Below, in pieces: positions 61,234 to 64,000 of a DNA stretch of 64,000 bases (positions within the stretch are counted from its first letter, which is position 1; each line of letters begins with the position of its first letter). Source of the DNA: Flavobacterium sp. 5. GTDB lineage: Bacteria; Bacteroidota; Bacteroidia; Flavobacteriales; Flavobacteriaceae. A program made the position numbers and the translations under genes. Where the stretch lies: assembly GCF_002813295.1 (NCBI RefSeq), contig NZ_PHUE01000001.1:2046001-2110000 (forward strand). The letters run 5' to 3'. The notes below the pieces were generated by a model. It was not told the origin of the DNA. It did no database searches and saw only the letters and a list, made by a program, of their open reading frames with translations.

Positions 61234-62538
61234 TTATGACAAATTGATTTTGTATTTTTCTTCGATTTCAGAAGGAATATTTTTTGGTACTAATTGTCCA
61301 ATTTGAAATATTTTTTCAATAAACTCAATACTGTCATCTACCGAAGTATTTTCATCTTTCAAATGAGTAGCAAATTGATTCGTAATTTTTTGAATAATTC
61401 TAGCACTGATTAAATCAGCCTGTTCCTCATTAAAATTAGATGTTTTTTTTCTTTGAAAAGCCAATTCACTTGCTACTATATCGTTCAATTTAGCTTTTAA
61501 TGCGTGGATGGTTGGTGCATATTTACGACCATTCATCCAAATATTAAATTCTAATTTTATATCCTCGATAATTGCTTCGGCAGCAGGAATATGTTGTTTT
61601 CTTCTTTCTAGAGTATCATCTGTTATTTGAGACAAATAATCCAAATGTATTAAAGTTACACCCTCGATTTGTTCTACATCAGGATTCACATTTCTAGGAA
61701 TGGATAAATCCAAAATTAATAACGGTTTTTTTAAATTCAACAATGCTTTGTCTATTGTTGGATTTTTAGCACCTGTAGCTACAACCAAAACATCTGTTTG
61801 TTGAAGTTCTTCTTGTAAATTGGCATAATCTTTTACGATTACATTTAATTTACCAGCTAAAATTTCGGCTTTATTTTTGGTTCTGTTTACCAAAGTAATA
61901 TGACCGTTTTTAGTATGCTTTACAAGGTTTTCACAAGTATTTCTACCTATTTTTCCTGTTCCGAAAAGTAGAATATTTTTGTCTCCAATGTTTTCTACAT
62001 TTCTAATAATATATTGTACAGATGCAAACGAAACGGATGTTGCACCAGATGATATTTCAGTATCTGTTTTGATTTTTTTGCTCGCCTGAATCACCGAGTT
62101 TACCAAACGATCTAGAAAAGTATTCACTAAATCTAGAGCCTTACTTTGATTAAAAGCATTTTTAATTTGACTGATAATTTCAAAATCACCTAAAATTTGA
62201 CTGTCTAAACCAGTTCCTACACGAAACATATGGTTAACTGCTTCTTGATTTTTGTAGATAAAAGCAACTTCTCTAAATTCCTCTACAGAGCCATTACTAT
62301 TATCACAAAGTAATTTGATTAACTCATATGGATGATTGGCAAAACCATAAATCTCTGTTCTATTACAAGTAGAAGTTACAAGTAATGATTCGATTCCTTC
62401 GACTTTGGCTTGTTCTAATAAGGCAGATTGTGCATTAGCATCTAAACTAAATTTTCCTCTAATTGTAGCATCTGCTTTTTTATAACTTAAACCTAAAGCG
62501 TAAAATGTGGTAGTTTTGGACATATTGAAATTTTCCAT
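61234..62538 (-). CDS. hemA: Glutamyl-tRNA reductase
   Basis: A 434-residue enzyme that reduces glutamyl-tRNA to glutamate-1-semialdehyde, first step of the C5 heme path. Catalytic Cys is in TSTCNRTEIYG, and the NADPH-binding segment is ILLFGTGKIGRNTCENLVKH. Start: ATG 62538 gives MENFNMSK; ATG 62523 (MSKTTTFYALG) is an equally plausible start. It is the first gene of the leftward hem cluster; hemL is not in the window. Promoter at 62562-62593. Confidence 0.95.
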   Translation of the reverse strand: MENFNMSKTTTFYALGLSYKKADATIRGKFSLDANAQSALLEQAKVEGIESLLVTSTCNRTEIYGFANHPYELIKLLCDNSNGSVEEFREVAFIYKNQEAVNHMFRVGTGLDSQILGDFEIISQIKNAFNQSKALDLVNTFLDRLVNSVIQASKKIKTDTEISSGATSVSFASVQYIIRNVENIGDKNILLFGTGKIGRNTCENLVKHTKNGHITLVNRTKNKAEILAGKLNVIVKDYANLQEELQQTDVLVVATGAKNPTIDKALLNLKKPLLILDLSIPRNVNPDVEQIEGVTLIHLDYLSQITDDTLERRKQHIPAAEAIIEDIKLEFNIWMNGRKYAPTIHALKAKLNDIVASELAFQRKKTSNFNEEQADLISARIIQKITNQFATHLKDENTSVDDSIEFIEKIFQIGQLVPKNIPSEIEEKYKINLS

Positions 62539-62561
62539 ATTATACTTCCTTAAAAGTTTGA

Positions 62562-62593
62562 CAAAATTATTACTAACTAATTTATAAAAACAA
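62562..62593 (-). promoter_or_regulatory. Promoter of the hem operon
   Basis: On the minus strand: TTG (62593-62591), 21 bases, TAATTTTG (62569-62562), both exact to the Bacteroidota consensus. The first gene's ATG is 24-39 bases further on, depending on the start used. Confidence 0.65.
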
Positions 62594-62846
62594 CGCTAGA
62601 GGAACTTTTTATATCGCTATGGAATAAATTGATTCAAAATAGCAATTCTAAATAGTATTTATTGCCTTTTATAATGAAATCAAGCCTTCGTTAGTGAGTT
62701 ATGTAGATTTATTCTAAATAATATTTTCCTTATTGCTTTGAATTTTAAACGAAAAAATATCGCTGTGAGTTCTGAGATGGGTTTTTTAAATTTGATAAAT
62801 CATTCACTTTCATAATACTAATGAAGTTTATAAAACAGCTTTATTA

Positions 62847-62880
62847 AATAAAACCCTACCTGTCCAGGCAGGGTTTTATT
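62847..62880 (-). terminator. Terminator of the truncated-haemoglobin gene
   Basis: AATAAAACCCT pairs with AGGGTTTTATT around a loop that itself contains CTG/CAG. It lies 14 bases past the stop codon. Confidence 0.8.
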
Positions 62881-62893
62881 AAGAACTAACAAA

Positions 62894-63490
62894 TTATTTT
62901 TGAACAATAGGTGTTCTCAATGATTCTAAAACAGCAACAACATCTGTATAAAGTTCTGTATTTGAAGCAACTCCATTAGCATTAGCAGCTGCACCAACAT
63001 AACCTTCAAATTTAGTATAATCAGCATTACTAGCTTTAGTACCCATACGAGCATTTGTCGCTGGGTTGTGAGCCGCTACCATACTCAAACCAGAATACGT
63101 ATTTACAGCGTTAGTTCCTCCTGTGTTAAATGAGAAGAAGTCAGTCAAATTATCTGATAATTTAGCAATATTAGTAGCTTGAGTATCTCCAGTTTCTGCT
63201 AATAGAGGAGCAAAATGAGCCTGTAAATTTCCTGCTGCATTTGATTGAATATCTGCTACAATTAATCCAATAGTTGAATTTACTACTTTACGGTAACTCA
63301 AACGACCTTGTTCGATCATCATTCCTGGATTGTCTGGATCTGTCACCATTTTTGTTCCTCCTAGGCGCTCATAAATTGTAGCTTTTGCTACTGGCATTGG
63401 TGTTGCTTCATCATCATTATTACTGCAAGAAGTTAAAGTTGCCGATGCAACGATCAATACACTTAGTGTAATTTTTGAAAAATTTTTCAT
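62894..63490 (-). CDS. Exported group-1 truncated-haemoglobin-like lipoprotein
   Basis: A 198-residue lipoprotein, lipid-acceptor Cys22 (TLTSCSNN), followed by a low-complexity linker and a domain resembling group 1 truncated haemoglobin. It has TIYERLGG (38-45), LSDNLTDFFSFNTGG (111-125), YSGLSMVAAHNP with probable proximal His141, and SNADYTKFEGYVGAAANANGV. The B-helix Tyr usual in the family is not evident. Most truncated haemoglobins are cytosolic; this one should be on the outer membrane or in the periplasm. Ligand (O2, NO or other) unknown. Confidence 0.65.
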   Translation of the reverse strand: MKNFSKITLSVLIVASATLTSCSNNDDEATPMPVAKATIYERLGGTKMVTDPDNPGMMIEQGRLSYRKVVNSTIGLIVADIQSNAAGNLQAHFAPLLAETGDTQATNIAKLSDNLTDFFSFNTGGTNAVNTYSGLSMVAAHNPATNARMGTKASNADYTKFEGYVGAAANANGVASNTELYTDVVAVLESLRTPIVQK

Positions 63491-63507
63491 AATAAAAATA
63501 TTAAAGG

Positions 63508-63942
63508 TTAATTAAAAATTTGATTTATTGATTTAGCCATTTTATAGCTAAAACTGTTTTGATCTATTGGACAGACTTCTTTGTTTGCCAAATTTGCTGG
63601 TAAAATGTATCGCTGAGCGTCATAATGTCCTTTGGCCATTAATTGATCATACACTTTTTTAGAATTCGTAATTTTATTGTTGTGGAAATAAACCACAACA
63701 TTTCTTTTTACGATTATAGAATCGGAGGTTAAGCCATTTATAGACCTTAAATCCGAACATATTTTTTTTGCTTCAACAGAATCTATGTTCGATTTGAAAT
63801 CGATTCGACTGATTTGCAAATTTGGGCTTTCATACACAGCTGGTTTTGCTGTAACAATGTGGAAAATGAGAATTCCGAAGAATAGCACCATAAGAACTAA
63901 TGCTGCCAAAAGACCTCTTTTTATTGTTTTGTTAATTTTCAT
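63508..63942 (-). CDS. Small membrane-anchored protein with HMA-like C-terminal region
   Basis: A 144-residue protein: one N-terminal transmembrane helix (about 10-31), then an alpha/beta domain with ISRIDFKSNIDSVEAKKICSDLRSINGL and VVVYFHNNKITNSKKVYDQL. The pattern resembles a metal-binding ferredoxin-like (HMA) fold but lacks CxxC. It is 17 bases upstream of the truncated-haemoglobin gene. The frame stays open upstream to the window edge with no start codon before this ATG, so the N-terminus could be longer. Function unknown. Confidence 0.65.
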   Translation of the reverse strand: MKINKTIKRGLLAALVLMVLFFGILIFHIVTAKPAVYESPNLQISRIDFKSNIDSVEAKKICSDLRSINGLTSDSIIVKRNVVVYFHNNKITNSKKVYDQLMAKGHYDAQRYILPANLANKEVCPIDQNSFSYKMAKSINQIFN

Positions 63943-64000
63943 ACCGATGCATTTTAAAATTGATTTGATTTTAAAAGCATATACGAGAGCTTTTTTAAGT

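Larger units (their letters stand above)
62539..62893. other. 355-base region upstream of hemA
   Basis: It contains the hemA promoter and, at its far end, the terminator of the next gene (62847-62880). I see nothing else beyond AT-rich sequence. Confidence 0.55.

Noticed and set aside
1..64000. Search for tRNA, rRNA, riboswitch and prophage signals
   Set aside because: No GGTTCGAATCC-type arm, rRNA segment, known riboswitch core or phage structural gene was recognised by eye on either strand.

Overview
The window looks like chromosomal DNA of a Flavobacterium-type member of the Bacteroidota. It is strongly AT-rich. Several genes are preceded by the Bacteroidota promoter pattern TTG-N18-21-TAnnTTTG, and Shine-Dalgarno sequences are absent. 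It carries gldH (gliding motility), a T9SS-sorted protein, many short lipoproteins and a class I fumarase. I see no rRNA, tRNA, CRISPR array or prophage. The only transposase is a small REP-associated (RAYT-like) protein.

Layout. 1-870: 5' part of an exported Asn-rich protein whose end lies outside the window. 1.1-6.6 kb: metal module, mntR and an Nramp-UspA fusion (mntH) divergent from a TonB receptor and a thioredoxin-like protein, with an 18-bp inverted repeat on the shared promoter. 6.7-7.5 kb: bacilliredoxin and a 2Fe-2S ferredoxin. 7.6-13.3 kb: complete RND efflux operon (adaptor, pump, outer-membrane factor). 13.6-20.7 kb: TetR-like, UbiB-like kinase, two SDR proteins, PPK2 and SulP. 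21.0-23.9 kb: trhO, trhP and a ferredoxin (wobble-uridine hydroxylation of tRNA); the two enzymes share a C-terminal domain. 24.1-28.3 kb: PSP1/RicT-like protein, gldH and a class A PBP. 28.7-30.9 kb: scoAB and a beta-barrel protein.

31-41.3 kb is accessory: a GH12 lipoprotein, a CAP-domain lipoprotein, a LytS/LytTR two-component pair with its own paired direct repeats, an intradiol dioxygenase, a pirin-like protein, a delta-60-repeat T9SS cargo protein and a large lipoprotein. 41.4-53.7 kb: fumarase, a deacetylase with tandem-FKBP lipoproteins, a possible 23-residue membrane peptide, an SpmA/SpmB fusion, an AlkZ-like glycosylase, an exonuclease, ogt with a LysR gene, two methyltransferases and a CPBP protease. 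A 138-bp remnant of the second methyltransferase gene lies beyond the CPBP gene.

54.0-62.5 kb is a leftward heme biosynthesis cluster (hemA-C-D-E-orf-GNAT-hemF-hemB plus a cytochrome c). Two selfish-looking cassettes interrupt it: a GxxExxY gene inside near-perfect 20-bp inverted repeats, and a RAYT-like transposase flanked by four REP hairpins. Upstream of it lie an exported truncated-haemoglobin-like lipoprotein and a small membrane protein.

The strongest leads are the shared TrhO/TrhP domain, the divergent mntH/TonB-receptor promoter, the repeat families with compensatory changes in their stems, the nested 208-bp inverted repeat near 43.4 kb and the methyltransferase remnant. All function calls come from reading motifs by eye; no database was searched.
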